Shown here in pieces: positions 51,695-61,192 of a stretch of DNA of 64,000 nt. Positions within the stretch are counted from its first letter, which is position 1. The number at the start of each line of letters is the position of its first letter. A program made the position numbers and the translations under genes. The stretch is from an uncultured Pseudomonas sp. (GTDB lineage: Bacteria; Pseudomonadota; Gammaproteobacteria; Pseudomonadales; Pseudomonadaceae), in the NCBI GenBank assembly GCA_943912755.1, contig CALTWF010000011.1, forward strand, positions 21,210-85,209. Direction: 5' to 3'. Under the pieces are notes generated by a model. That model searched no databases and was not told the origin of the DNA. It was given only the letters and a program-made list of their open reading frames with translations.

Positions 51695-53088
51695 GTGCGA
51701 TCAAGGTGCTGCTGGTCGAGGATGACCGTGCCTTGCGCCAGGCCCTGGGTGACACCCTGGAGCTGGGCGGTTTTACCTACAGTGCCGTCGGCTCGGCCGA
51801 GGAAGCGCTGGAGCGTGTCGCCACCGAGGCGTTCAACCTGGTGGTGAGCGATGTCAACATGCCGGGCATGGATGGCCATCAGTTGCTCGCCCGTCTGCGC
51901 GCCAGCCAGCCGCAGCTGCCGGTACTGCTGATGACCGCCCATGCCGCGGTGGAGCGGGCAGTGGATGCGATGCGCCAGGGCGCCGCCGATTACCTGGTCA
52001 AGCCCTTCGAGCCGCGGGCGCTGCTGGAACTGGTCGGCCTGCATGCCCGGGGCGCGGCCAGCGGTGCCGATGCCGAAGGGCCGGTGGCTCACGAGCCGGC
52101 CAGTGCCCAGTTGCTGGAACTGGCTGCGCGTGTTGCCCGCAGCGATTCCACCGTACTGATCTCCGGTGAGTCGGGTACCGGCAAGGAGGTCCTGGCCCGC
52201 TATATTCACCAGCAATCGCTGCGGGCCGAGCAGGCGTTCGTGGCGATCAATTGCGCGGCGATTCCCGACAACATGCTCGAAGCCACCCTGTTCGGTCATG
52301 AAAAGGGCTCGTTCACCGGTGCCATCGCGGCGCAGGCGGGCAAGTTCGAGCAGGCCGATGGCGGCACCTTGCTGCTGGACGAGATTTCCGAGATGCCCCT
52401 GGGCTTGCAGGCCAAGCTGCTGAGGGTTCTGCAGGAGCGGGAGGTGGAGCGGGTCGGCGGGCGCAAGCCGATTGCCCTGGATATCCGTGTGGTCGCCACC
52501 ACCAACCGTGACCTGGCTGCCGAAGTGGCGGCGGGGCGCTTCCGCGAAGACCTGTTCTATCGCCTGTCGGTATTTCCGTTGGCCTGGCGCCCGTTGAGAG
52601 AACGGAGCGCCGATATTCTGCCATTGGCCGAGCGCCTGCTGTTGCGCCACGTCAATAAAATGAAGCACGCACCGGTTAGGCTCTCCGAGGAAGCCAAGGC
52701 CTGCCTGCAGGGCTATGCCTGGCCCGGCAACGTGCGCGAACTGGACAACGCGATCCAGCGTGCGCTGATCCTGCAGCAGGGCGGGGTGATCGCCGCAGCG
52801 GATTTCTGTCTCGCCGGCGTGCTTCCCCTGCTACCGCCAACCCCGCAGCCGGCGCGGCCTGCGCCGTTGCCAGCGGTGGTCGAGGCAGGAGAGGTCGGAG
52901 GGCTTGGGGATGACTTGCGCCGGCATGAATTCCAGATGATCATCGACACCCTTCGCGCCGAGCGGGGGCGCCGAAAGGAGGCCGCCGAGCGCCTGGGCAT
53001 CAGTCCGCGCACCTTGCGCTACAAGCTGGCGCAAATGCGCGACGCGGGCATGGATGTCGAGGCGAGCCTTTATGCCACGGGGCTTTGA
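51691..53088 (+). CDS. fleR: Response regulator FleR (sigma-54 activator)
   Basis: A 465-residue NtrC-family regulator for class III flagellar genes. The receiver domain (1-120) has the acceptor Asp54 in SDVNMPGMDG. The AAA+ domain (about 135-370) has GESGTGKE, TLLLDEISE and the sigma-54 contact loop, here GSFTGA in place of the common GAFTGA. The Fis-type helix-turn-helix is at the end (AAERLGISPRTLRYKLAQMR). It is translationally coupled to fleS (ATGA). Confidence 0.96.
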   Translation: MSAIKVLLVEDDRALRQALGDTLELGGFTYSAVGSAEEALERVATEAFNLVVSDVNMPGMDGHQLLARLRASQPQLPVLLMTAHAAVERAVDAMRQGAADYLVKPFEPRALLELVGLHARGAASGADAEGPVAHEPASAQLLELAARVARSDSTVLISGESGTGKEVLARYIHQQSLRAEQAFVAINCAAIPDNMLEATLFGHEKGSFTGAIAAQAGKFEQADGGTLLLDEISEMPLGLQAKLLRVLQEREVERVGGRKPIALDIRVVATTNRDLAAEVAAGRFREDLFYRLSVFPLAWRPLRERSADILPLAERLLLRHVNKMKHAPVRLSEEAKACLQGYAWPGNVRELDNAIQRALILQQGGVIAAADFCLAGVLPLLPPTPQPARPAPLPAVVEAGEVGGLGDDLRRHEFQMIIDTLRAERGRRKEAAERLGISPRTLRYKLAQMRDAGMDVEASLYATGL

Positions 53089-53128
53089 GGGTGGTCGGGC
53101 AGGGTTTTGCAATATCGTCGGGGTTAGC

Positions 53129-53144
53129 TGGCACTCTTGTTGCT
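53129..53144 (+). promoter_or_regulatory. Predicted sigma-54 promoter of fliEFGHIJ
   Basis: TGGCAC, five bases, TTGCT: a perfect RpoN -24/-12 element about 65 bases before fliE. Confidence 0.92.
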
Positions 53145-53206
53145 AAGTCCTGTATCAGCCGCTGCGTGAGTGTCAAAAAAATGCGGGCCGTCGGAGAGAT
53201 AAGTTC

Positions 53207-53536
53207 ATGAGCCAAGGTGTTGAATTCAATCGGTTGATGCTGGACATGCGCGCCATGCAGATGGAAGCCATGTCGGCGCCGAAGGCCGTGCAGGCTCCTG
53301 CCGAGCTGGGGCAGAGCAGTTTCGCCGACATGCTCGGCCAGGCCATCAACAAGGTCAGCGATACCCAGCAGGCTTCCTCGCAACTGGCCAATGCCTTCGA
53401 AATCGGCAAGAGCGGCGTCGACCTGACCGACGTGATGATCGCTTCGCAGAAAGCCAGTGTGTCGTTCCAGGCCCTCACGCAAGTGCGCAACAAGCTGGTC
53501 CAGTCGTATCAAGACATCATGCAGATGCCGGTTTAA
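53207..53536 (+). CDS. fliE: Hook-basal body adaptor FliE
   Basis: A 109-residue protein joining the MS ring to the proximal rod. The C-terminal part has the conserved GVDLTDVMIASQKASVSFQALTQVRNKLVQSYQDIM. The Met-rich N-terminus (NRLMLDMRAMQMEAM) is usual for Pseudomonas. GGAGAG precedes the ATG. It is the first gene of the fliE-J operon. Confidence 0.97.
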   Translation: MSQGVEFNRLMLDMRAMQMEAMSAPKAVQAPAELGQSSFADMLGQAINKVSDTQQASSQLANAFEIGKSGVDLTDVMIASQKASVSFQALTQVRNKLVQSYQDIMQMPV

Positions 53537-53551
53537 GGCGGGATTTGATTC

Positions 53552-55336
53552 ATGGCCGATGCAGTCGTCGATAACGCGCCCTCCAAGGGCAGCCCGCCAG
53601 CGCCAAAACCGCCGCTGTTCGGCATGTCGTTCCTGGAAAACATTTCGCAGATGCCCATGCTGCGCCAGATCGGCCTGCTGGTCGGCCTGGCCGCCAGCGT
53701 GGCCATCGGCTTCGCCGTGGTCCTCTGGTCGCAGCAGCCGGACTACCGTCCGCTGTACGGCAGCCTCTCCGGCATGGACACCAAGCAGGTCATGGAAACC
53801 CTGGCCGCCGCAGACATCCCCTACAACGTCGAGCCCAATTCCGGTGCGTTGCTGGTCAAGGCCGAGGACATTTCCCGTGCCCGCCTGAAGCTCGCCGCCG
53901 CCGGCGTCGCGCCGAGCGACGGCAATGTCGGCTTCGAGATCCTCGACAAGGAACAGGGTCTCGGCACCAGCCAGTTCATGGAAGCCACCCGCTACCGTCG
54001 CGGCCTGGAAGGCGAGCTGGCGCGGACCATTTCCGCCCTGAGCAACGTCAAGGCCGCCCGCGTCCACCTGGCGATCCCGAAAAGCTCGGTGTTCGTCCGT
54101 GACGAGCGCAAGCCGAGTGCTTCGGTACTGGTCGAGCTGTACCCGGGGCGTGCCCTGGAAGCGGGCCAGGTGATGGCCATCGTCAACCTGGTGGCGACCA
54201 GCGTTCCCGAGCTGGACAAGTCCCAGGTCACGGTGGTCGACCAGAAGGGCAACCTGCTTTCCAGCCAGCTGGAAAACACCGAACTCACCGTCGCCGGCAA
54301 GCAGTTCGACTACAGCCGGCGCATGGAAGGCCTGATGACCCAGCGGGTGCACAACATCCTGCAGCCGGTGCTGGGCAACGATCGCTACAAGGCCGAAGTC
54401 TCCGCCGACGTTGACTTCAGTGCCGTCGAGTCCACCGCCGAGCAGTTCAACCCCGACCAGCCAGCCCTGCGCAGCGAGCAATCGGTCAACGAGCAGCGTT
54501 CCAGCAGCTCCGGTCCGCAAGGCGTGCCGGGTGCCCTGAGCAATCAGCCGCCAGGCCCCGCCAGCGCCCCGCAAACCACTGGTGGCGCCGCCGCCGGTGC
54601 GGCCGCGGCAATCCAGCCGGGCCAGCCTCTGCTCGATGCCAATGGCCAGCAGGTCATGGATCCGGCCACCGGCCAGCCGATGCTCGCGCCGTATCCTTCG
54701 GACAAGCGCATCCAGTCGACCAAGAACTTCGAACTCGACCGCTCCATCAGCCACACCCGCCAGCAGCAGGGCCGACTGACCCGCCTGTCGGTCGCGGTGG
54801 TGGTGGATGACCAGGTCAAGATCGACCCGGCCAACGGCAACACCACGACGGCGCCGTGGAGCGCCGAGGACCTGGCGCGCTTCACCCGCCTGGTCCAGGA
54901 TGCGGTGGGCTTCGACGCCAGCCGTGGCGACAGCGTCAGCGTGATCAACGTACCGTTCGCCGCCGACCGTGGCGAGACCATCGCCGAGATTCCGTTCTAT
55001 TCGCAGCCGTGGTTCTGGGACATCGTCAAGCAGGTGCTTGGCGTGCTCTTCATCCTCGTGCTGGTCTTCGGGGTCCTGCGGCCGGTGCTCAACAACATCA
55101 CCGGCAACGGCAGGCAGTCGGGTGGCAGCGACAGCGACATGGAACTGGGCGGCATGATCGGTCTGGACGGCGAAATGCCCAGCGACCGGGTGAGCCTGGG
55201 TGGTCCGCAAAGCATCCTCTTGCCAAGTCCGAGCGAGGGCTACGATGCCCAGCTCAACGCTATCAAGAGTCTGGTGGCAGAAGACCCGGGTCGCGTGGCC
55301 CAGGTCGTGAAAGAGTGGATCAACGCCGATGAGTGA
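53552..55336 (+). CDS. fliF: Flagellar MS-ring protein FliF
   Basis: A 594-residue inner-membrane ring protein. Transmembrane segments lie near residues 38-58 (IGLLVGLAASVAIGFAVVLW) and 490-512 (VKQVLGVLFILVLVFGVL). Ring-building motifs (NVGFEILDKEQGLGTSQF, VHLAIPKSSVFVRD) are in the periplasmic part, which includes a Pro/Gly/Ala-rich loop at about 320-370. The cytoplasmic tail (LVAEDPGRVAQVVKEWI) binds FliG. It overlaps fliG by eight bases. Confidence 0.97.
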   Translation: MADAVVDNAPSKGSPPAPKPPLFGMSFLENISQMPMLRQIGLLVGLAASVAIGFAVVLWSQQPDYRPLYGSLSGMDTKQVMETLAAADIPYNVEPNSGALLVKAEDISRARLKLAAAGVAPSDGNVGFEILDKEQGLGTSQFMEATRYRRGLEGELARTISALSNVKAARVHLAIPKSSVFVRDERKPSASVLVELYPGRALEAGQVMAIVNLVATSVPELDKSQVTVVDQKGNLLSSQLENTELTVAGKQFDYSRRMEGLMTQRVHNILQPVLGNDRYKAEVSADVDFSAVESTAEQFNPDQPALRSEQSVNEQRSSSSGPQGVPGALSNQPPGPASAPQTTGGAAAGAAAAIQPGQPLLDANGQQVMDPATGQPMLAPYPSDKRIQSTKNFELDRSISHTRQQQGRLTRLSVAVVVDDQVKIDPANGNTTTAPWSAEDLARFTRLVQDAVGFDASRGDSVSVINVPFAADRGETIAEIPFYSQPWFWDIVKQVLGVLFILVLVFGVLRPVLNNITGNGRQSGGSDSDMELGGMIGLDGEMPSDRVSLGGPQSILLPSPSEGYDAQLNAIKSLVAEDPGRVAQVVKEWINADE

Positions 55337-56348
55337 CAATCGAGCCCTGACTTCCAAGCTCACCCGCGTCGACAAGGCAGCCATCCTGCTGCTGTCGCTG
55401 GGCGAGACCGACGCCGCGCAGGTACTGCGGCACATGGGGCCGAAAGAGGTCCAGCGGGTTGGCGTGGCCATGGCGCAGATGGGCAACGTCCATCGCGAGC
55501 AGGTCGAGCAGGTGATGAGCGAGTTCGTCGAGATCGTCGGCGACCAGACCAGCCTTGGCGTCGGTTCCGATGGCTACATCCGCAAGATGCTCACCCAGGC
55601 CCTGGGCGAGGACAAGGCCAACGGCCTGATCGACCGGATCCTGCTGGGCGGCAACACCAGCGGTCTGGACAGCCTGAAGTGGATGGAACCCCGCGCCGTC
55701 GCCGACGTCATCCGTTACGAGCACCCGCAGATCCAGGCGATCGTCGTGGCCTATCTCGATCCGGACCAGGCCGGGGAAGTCCTCGGCAACTTCGACCACA
55801 AGGTGCGCCTGGACATCGTCCTGCGCGTCTCGTCGTTGAACACCGTGCAGCCGGCGGCCCTGAAGGAACTGAACCAGATCCTCGAGAAGCAGTTCTCCGG
55901 CAACTCGAATGCCGCGCGCACCACCCTGGGCGGTATCAAGCGCGCCGCCGACATCATGAACTTCCTCGACAGCTCGGTCGAAGGCCAGCTCATGGATGCG
56001 ATCCGCGAGATCGACAGCGATCTTTCCGAGCAGATCGAAGACCTCATGTTCGTCTTCAACAACCTGGCCGACGTCGACGACCGCGGTATCCAGGCCCTGT
56101 TGCGCGAAGTGTCTTCCGATGTGCTGGTGGTCTCCCTCAAGGGGGCCGACGAAAAGGTCAAGGACAAGATCTTCAAGAACATGTCCAAGCGTGCTTCCGA
56201 GCTGCTGCGCGACGACCTGGAAGCGAAAGGCCCGGTCCGCGTCAGCGACGTCGAGACCGCGCAGAAGGAAATCCTCACCATCGCCCGCCGCATGGCCGAA
56301 GCCGGCGAGATCGTGCTGGGCGGCAAAGGTGCCGAAGAGATGATCTGA
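55329..56348 (+). CDS. fliG: Flagellar rotor switch protein FliG
   Basis: A 339-residue rotor protein that couples stator torque to the MS ring. The N-terminal FliF-binding domain (KAAILLLSLGETDAAQVLRHM), the middle domain with the EHPQ motif (YEHPQIQAIVVAYL) and the C-terminal torque helix (LMFVFNNLADVDDRGIQALLREV, with charged Asp/Arg residues) are all intact. The tail VLGGKGAEEMI is typical. Confidence 0.97.
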   Translation: MSDNRALTSKLTRVDKAAILLLSLGETDAAQVLRHMGPKEVQRVGVAMAQMGNVHREQVEQVMSEFVEIVGDQTSLGVGSDGYIRKMLTQALGEDKANGLIDRILLGGNTSGLDSLKWMEPRAVADVIRYEHPQIQAIVVAYLDPDQAGEVLGNFDHKVRLDIVLRVSSLNTVQPAALKELNQILEKQFSGNSNAARTTLGGIKRAADIMNFLDSSVEGQLMDAIREIDSDLSEQIEDLMFVFNNLADVDDRGIQALLREVSSDVLVVSLKGADEKVKDKIFKNMSKRASELLRDDLEAKGPVRVSDVETAQKEILTIARRMAEAGEIVLGGKGAEEMI

Positions 56349-56354
56349 TGCGTT

Positions 56355-56378
56355 GGCGGCGCCCAGACGGGCGCCGCC
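56355..56378. other. Hairpin between fliG and fliH
   Basis: A perfect 10-base GC stem (GGCGGCGCCC, GGGCGCCGCC) around AGAC, with no T run, in the 102-base fliG-fliH gap. It may protect or process the mRNA rather than terminate it. Confidence 0.5.
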
Positions 56379-56450
56379 GATTGCCAGGCAGCCCTCGTTG
56401 TGGCCGGCTTGGGTCCGATTATCCGTAACCGACTTTGAGCGCATGGAATC

Positions 56451-57245
56451 ATGTCGACCAACGAACATCTGAGTGAACTGATCCGCGCCCGTGACCTCGA
56501 GGGGTTTGACCGTTGGGCGCTGCCCAGTTTCGACCCCGAACCCGAGCCGGAACCCGAGCCGGAGCCGCAGGAGCTGGCCGAGGAGGTCGAGGAAGTGCCG
56601 CTGGAGGAAGTCCAGCCGCTGACCCTCGAGGAACTCGAAAGCATTCGCCAGGAGGCCTACAACGAAGGCTTCGCCACCGGCGAGCGCGAGGGTTTCCACA
56701 GCACCCAGCTCAAGGTTCGCCAGGAAGCCGAAGTGGCCCTGAATGCGCGCCTGGAATCCCTGGAGCAGTTGATGGGGCACTTGCTTGAGCCCATCGCCGA
56801 ACAGGATGCGCAGATCGAGAAGCATCTGGTTCACCTGGTCAACCATATCGCCCGGGAAGTCATTGGGCGCGAGCTGAAGACCGACTCCAGCCAGATCACC
56901 CATGTCCTGCGCGAGGCGCTGAAGCTGCTGCCCATGGGCGCCGAGAACATCCGCATTCACCTCAATCCTCAGGATTTCGCCCTGGCCAAGGCCCTGCGCG
57001 AACGCCATGAGGAGAACTGGCGGCTGCTTGAGGATGACTCGCTGCAGCCCGGTGGCTGCTGGATCGAGACCGCCCACAGTCGCATCGACGCGACCATGGA
57101 AACCCGCGTCGAAAAAGCGGTGAAGCAACTGTTCGACCAGTTGCATGACCAGGGCCTGCACCCGGCTGCAGCGGACCTGCACATCGAGCTGCAGGACCGC
57201 CCGGCAGCGCCGGTCGAGCAGGCGGAAACCAGCGATGCGCCTTGA
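56451..57245 (+). CDS. fliH: Flagellar export ATPase regulator FliH
   Basis: A 264-residue peripheral-stalk-like protein that binds and regulates FliI. It has an acidic N-terminus with a Pro-Glu repeat (PEPEPEPEPEP, about 29-39), a central coiled coil with GxxxG-like YNEGFATGEREGF, and the C-terminal V-ATPase-E-like domain (HIAREVIGRELKTDSSQ, IRIHLNPQDFALA). It overlaps fliI by 11 bases. Confidence 0.95.
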   Translation: MSTNEHLSELIRARDLEGFDRWALPSFDPEPEPEPEPEPQELAEEVEEVPLEEVQPLTLEELESIRQEAYNEGFATGEREGFHSTQLKVRQEAEVALNARLESLEQLMGHLLEPIAEQDAQIEKHLVHLVNHIAREVIGRELKTDSSQITHVLREALKLLPMGAENIRIHLNPQDFALAKALRERHEENWRLLEDDSLQPGGCWIETAHSRIDATMETRVEKAVKQLFDQLHDQGLHPAAADLHIELQDRPAAPVEQAETSDAP

Positions 57246-58593
57246 TCGCACCAGTTTCGCCAAGCGCCTGGGGACCTACGCCGATGCCATTCGCCTGCCC
57301 GGCCAGCCGGTCGTGGAAGGCCGGCTGCTGCGCATGGTCGGCCTGACCCTGGAGGCCGAGGGGCTGCGCGCGGCCATTGGCAGTCGCTGCAAGGTCATCA
57401 ACGACGACAGTTATCACCCGGTGGAAGTCGAGGCCGAGGTCATGGGCTTTGCCGGTGGCAAGGTGTTCCTCATGCCGGTCGGCAGTGTCGCCGGGATCGC
57501 CCCTGGGGCGCGGGTAGTGCCGCTGGATGACAGCGGTCGCCTGCCCATGGGCATGAGCATGCTCGGGCGGGTGCTGGACGGCGCCGGTCGCGCCCTCGAT
57601 GGCAAGGGCGGGATGAAGGCCGAGGACTGGGTGCCGATGGACGGCCCGACCATCAACCCGCTGAACCGTGACCCGATCAGCCAGCCGCTGGATGTCGGGA
57701 TTCGCAGCATCAACGGCCTGCTGACCGTGGGGCGCGGCCAGCGGCTCGGCCTGTTCGCCGGTACCGGCGTGGGCAAATCGGTATTGCTGGGGATGATGAC
57801 CCGCTTTACCGAGGCCGACATCATCGTGGTCGGGCTGATCGGCGAACGGGGGCGCGAGGTCAAGGAATTCATCGAGCATATCCTCGGTACCGAGGGCCTC
57901 AAGCGCTCGGTGGTGGTGGCCTCGCCGGCTGACGATGCGCCCTTGATGCGCTTGCGCGCGGCCATGTATTGCACGCGGATCGCCGAGTATTTTCGCGACA
58001 AGGGCAAGAACGTCCTGTTGCTGATGGATTCCCTGACCCGTTTCGCCCAGGCCCAGCGTGAAATCGCCTTGGCCATCGGCGAGCCGCCGGCGACCAAGGG
58101 CTATCCGCCGTCGGTATTCGCCAAGCTGCCCAAGCTGGTGGAGCGTGCCGGCAATGGCGAGGCCGGGGGTGGCTCGATCACTGCCTTCTATACCGTGCTT
58201 TCCGAAGGCGACGACCAGCAGGACCCGATTGCCGACTCGGCGCGCGGCGTGCTCGACGGTCATATCGTGCTGTCGCGGCGGCTGGCCGAGGAGGGGCACT
58301 ATCCGGCCATCGATATCGAGGCGTCCATCAGCCGGGTCATGCCGCAGGTGGTCACGCCGGAACAGATGACCCAGGCCCAGCAGTTCAAGCAGCTGTGGTC
58401 GCGACTGTCGCAGAGCCGCGACCTGATCAGCGTGGGCGCCTACGTTGCCGGTGGCGACAAGGAGACCGACCTGGCGATCGCCCTGCAACCCCGGCTCGTG
58501 CACTTCCTGCGCCAGGGGCTGAACGAAAATGTCAGCCAGGAGCAGAGTCGCGAACAACTGGCGGCGGTGTTCACGCCGCTGGCCGCAGGCTGA
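57235..58593 (+). CDS. fliI: Flagellum-specific export ATPase FliI
   Basis: A 452-residue F1-beta-like ATPase of the type III export gate. It has the P-loop AGTGVGKS near residue 178, Walker B VLLLMDSLTRFAQAQREIALA and the arginine-finger region. The start MRLDRTSFAKRLGTYADAI overlaps the end of fliH. It is followed by fliJ after six bases. Confidence 0.97.
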   Translation: MRLDRTSFAKRLGTYADAIRLPGQPVVEGRLLRMVGLTLEAEGLRAAIGSRCKVINDDSYHPVEVEAEVMGFAGGKVFLMPVGSVAGIAPGARVVPLDDSGRLPMGMSMLGRVLDGAGRALDGKGGMKAEDWVPMDGPTINPLNRDPISQPLDVGIRSINGLLTVGRGQRLGLFAGTGVGKSVLLGMMTRFTEADIIVVGLIGERGREVKEFIEHILGTEGLKRSVVVASPADDAPLMRLRAAMYCTRIAEYFRDKGKNVLLLMDSLTRFAQAQREIALAIGEPPATKGYPPSVFAKLPKLVERAGNGEAGGGSITAFYTVLSEGDDQQDPIADSARGVLDGHIVLSRRLAEEGHYPAIDIEASISRVMPQVVTPEQMTQAQQFKQLWSRLSQSRDLISVGAYVAGGDKETDLAIALQPRLVHFLRQGLNENVSQEQSREQLAAVFTPLAAG

Positions 58594-58599
58594 TAGCGC

Positions 58600-59052
58600 A
58601 TGGCCCAGCCCAGTCGCGCGGCGCGCCTCGCGCCAGTGGTGGAAATGGCCGAGGACGCCGAGCGCAAGGCCGCCCAGCGCCTTGGTCATTTCCAGCAGCA
58701 GGTCAACCAGGCCCAGGCCAAGCTGGCCGAACTCGACCAGTTTCGCAGCGATTACCAGCAGCAATGGATGCAGCGCGGCAGCCAGGGGGTTTCGGGCAAG
58801 TGGCTGGTGGGGTTCCAGCGTTTTCTCGGGCAGCTCGATACCGCCGTGGCGCAGCAGCACCAGAGCCTGGTCTGGCACCAGAACAACCTCAATAGCGCCC
58901 GCGGCACCTGGCAGGAGGCCTATGCGCGAGTCGAGGGGCTGCGCAAGCTGGTCCAGCGCTACATCGAGGAGGCCCGCCTGCTGGAGGACAAGCGTGAGCA
59001 AAAGCTGCTCGACGAACTGTCCCAGCGCCTGCCAAGGCACGATCATTCCTGA
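58600..59052 (+). CDS. fliJ: Flagellar export protein FliJ
   Basis: A 150-residue, two-helix coiled-coil protein that acts like the gamma stalk of F1 inside the FliI hexamer and escorts chaperones. It is rich in Gln/Arg/Glu (ERKAAQRLGHFQQQVNQAQAKLAEL; KREQKLLDELSQRL). The length is typical. It ends the fliE-J run. Confidence 0.95.
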   Translation: MAQPSRAARLAPVVEMAEDAERKAAQRLGHFQQQVNQAQAKLAELDQFRSDYQQQWMQRGSQGVSGKWLVGFQRFLGQLDTAVAQQHQSLVWHQNNLNSARGTWQEAYARVEGLRKLVQRYIEEARLLEDKREQKLLDELSQRLPRHDHS

Positions 59053-59146
59053 GCGCCGAACATTGGTCGGCACGGCTTGCCGGGCTTCCGGGGGGCTGCT
59101 AAACCTTTAAAGGTCTGCACTCGCCACCTTCTAAGGAAGCGCCAAC

Positions 59147-59452
59147 ATGGCTGTTGAATCCGAGTTGTCCCAGGACGGGAAAAAGCTGACGATCCGTGTC
59201 AAAGGCCGTTTCGATTTCGGCAAGCATCAGGAATTCAGTAGCTCCTACGAGCGCCGTCCGGCGTATCTGGATTCAGTGGTGGTCGACCTGAAGGAGGCGA
59301 CCTATCTCGACAGTTCTGCGCTGGGCATGCTGCTCTTGCTCCGGGATCATCTTGGTGGCAGCAGCTCCAATATCAGCGTTATCAACACCAGCTCCGATGT
59401 ACGCAGCATTTTGACGATTTCCAATTTTGAACAGCTCTTCGATATCAGTTGA
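59147..59452 (+). CDS. hsbA: Anti-anti-sigma factor (STAS domain) HsbA
   Basis: A 101-residue single STAS domain with the phosphorylatable Ser56 in YLDSSALGM. In P. aeruginosa, HsbA partners with HsbR and, depending on its phosphorylation, binds FlgM or a diguanylate cyclase, switching between swimming and biofilm. AAGGAAG precedes the ATG. It is nine bases from hsbR. Confidence 0.9.
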   Translation: MAVESELSQDGKKLTIRVKGRFDFGKHQEFSSSYERRPAYLDSVVVDLKEATYLDSSALGMLLLLRDHLGGSSSNISVINTSSDVRSILTISNFEQLFDIS

Positions 59453-59461
59453 GCGACGCCC

Positions 59462-61165
59462 GTGAGCAGCCCGCAAGTTCTCACTGTCCTTATTGCCGAA
59501 GATGGGGCGACGGACAGGCTGCTGTTGGCGACGCTGGTGCGCAAGCAGGGGCATCGGGTGCTGACCGCCGAGAACGGCAAGCTGGCCGTGGCGCTTTTCG
59601 CCGAGCAGCGGCCGCAACTGGTGTTGCTGGATGCGCTGATGCCGGTGATGGATGGCTTCGAGGCGGCGCGGCAGATCAAGGCGCTGGCCGGCGAGGAGCT
59701 GGTACCGATCATCTTTCTCACTTCCCTGACCGAAGACGCTGCCCTGGTGCGCTGCCTGGAAGCGGGGGGTGACGATTTCCTGGCCAAACCCTACAGCCCG
59801 GCGGTACTGGCGGCCAAGATCAAGGCGATGGATCGTCTGCGCCGTCTGCAGGCCACGGTGCTGGAGCAGCGTGACCAGATCGCCCGGCACCACAATCATC
59901 TGCTCAACGAGCAACGTGTGGCCAAGGCGGTGTTCGACCAGATCGCCCATGCCGGCTGCCTGAGCGCGCCGAACATCCGCTACCTGCAATCGCCCTACGC
60001 CCTGTTCAATGGCGACCTGTTGCTGGCCGCCTACACCCCGACCGGGGAGATGCATGTGCTGCTCGGCGATTTCACCGGCCATGGCCTGCCTGCCGCGGTG
60101 GGGGCCATGCCGCTTGCCGAAGTCTTCTATGGCATGACCGCCAAGGGCTATGGCCTGGCGGAGACCCTGCGCGAGATGAATGCCAAGCTCAAGCGCATCC
60201 TGCCGGTGGACATGTTCTGCTGCGCGCTGCTGCTCAGCCTGAGTTTCGAGCGGCGCCAGGTCGAGGTGTGGAATGGCGGCATGCCGGATGGCTACCTGTT
60301 GCCTGTGACCGGCGGCGAAGCGATCCCCCTGGTATCACGACATTTGCCGCTGGGGATTTTGTCTCCGGAGCGTTTCGACGGGCATACCGATGTCCTGCCG
60401 CTGGCCTTGGGCGACCGCTTGTTCCTGCTGACCGATGGCGTGGTGGATACCTGTGACGAGAACGACCAGTTGTTCGGTGTCGAGCGTCTGCACCGGGTGT
60501 TTGCCGAGAACCGTGATCCGCAGCACCTGTTCCAGGATGTGCTGCTGGCACTGGAGGGCTTTCGCGGGCGCGCGCGCGACGATGTCAGCCTGCTGGAAAT
60601 CACCGTGGTCGCCCCGGAGCAGGTGATGCCGCCGCCGCTGCTGTACTCCGACAGTGGCCAGTCAAGTCCGCTGGACTGGTCATTGTCCTTCGAGTTTCGT
60701 CCGCAGACCCTCAAGCGTTTCAATCCGCTGCCCTGGCTGATGCAGGTGCTGCAGGAGGTGCGCGGCCTGCGCAAGCAAAGCGGCGCGCTCTACAGCGTGC
60801 TCAACGAGCTGTATGCCAATGCCCTGGAGCACGGCGTGCTCCAGCTGGACTCTGCGCTCAAGCGTGATGCCCAGGGTTTCGCCTCGTACTACCAGGAGCG
60901 CAACCGGCGCCTGCAGGCCCTCGACAGCGGTTATGTGCGCCTTGAGCTGCGGGTGGAGCCGTGGAAGGGAGGAGGGCGTCTCATTATTGATGTCGAGGAC
61001 AGCGGCGCTGGCTTCGATATGGGTAAATTGGCAGGAGCGCCAGCCGTCGAGCAGCGTTTGTGCGGTCGCGGCCTGAACCTGGTGCGTCGCCTGAGCCGCC
61101 ACGCCGAGTGGAGCGAGGGCGGGCGCCGGGCGCGCGTGGAGTTTGCCTGGGACGCTCTGGCATAA
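59462..61165 (+). CDS. hsbR: Response regulator with PP2C phosphatase and kinase-like domain, HsbR
   Basis: A 567-residue three-domain protein. A receiver domain (about 6-125, acceptor Asp57 in LLDALMPVMDG) is followed by a SpoIIE/PP2C phosphatase (about 165-385, with LLGDFTGHGLPAAVGAMP and LLTDGVVDT). A HATPase anti-sigma kinase domain (about 435-560, LNELYANALEHG, DSGAGFD) ends the protein. In P. aeruginosa the homologue both phosphorylates and dephosphorylates HsbA, under control of HptB. The start is GTG. Confidence 0.92.
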   Translation: MSSPQVLTVLIAEDGATDRLLLATLVRKQGHRVLTAENGKLAVALFAEQRPQLVLLDALMPVMDGFEAARQIKALAGEELVPIIFLTSLTEDAALVRCLEAGGDDFLAKPYSPAVLAAKIKAMDRLRRLQATVLEQRDQIARHHNHLLNEQRVAKAVFDQIAHAGCLSAPNIRYLQSPYALFNGDLLLAAYTPTGEMHVLLGDFTGHGLPAAVGAMPLAEVFYGMTAKGYGLAETLREMNAKLKRILPVDMFCCALLLSLSFERRQVEVWNGGMPDGYLLPVTGGEAIPLVSRHLPLGILSPERFDGHTDVLPLALGDRLFLLTDGVVDTCDENDQLFGVERLHRVFAENRDPQHLFQDVLLALEGFRGRARDDVSLLEITVVAPEQVMPPPLLYSDSGQSSPLDWSLSFEFRPQTLKRFNPLPWLMQVLQEVRGLRKQSGALYSVLNELYANALEHGVLQLDSALKRDAQGFASYYQERNRRLQALDSGYVRLELRVEPWKGGGRLIIDVEDSGAGFDMGKLAGAPAVEQRLCGRGLNLVRRLSRHAEWSEGGRRARVEFAWDALA

Positions 61166-61192
61166 TCCCAGCCTTGATCAAGGAGTGAACAA

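Noticed and set aside
53000..55486. 828-codon minus-strand open frame
   Set aside because: It crosses fleR end, fliE and fliF on the other strand; composition is that of a GC shadow.
55320..59073. Two long minus-strand frames opposite fliG-fliJ
   Set aside because: Same pattern: shadows of fliG, fliH, fliI and fliJ, without recognisable proteins.
59068..59081. CGGCAC...TTGCC before hsbA as a sigma-54 promoter
   Set aside because: GG and GC are eight bases apart rather than ten, so RpoN would not fit.
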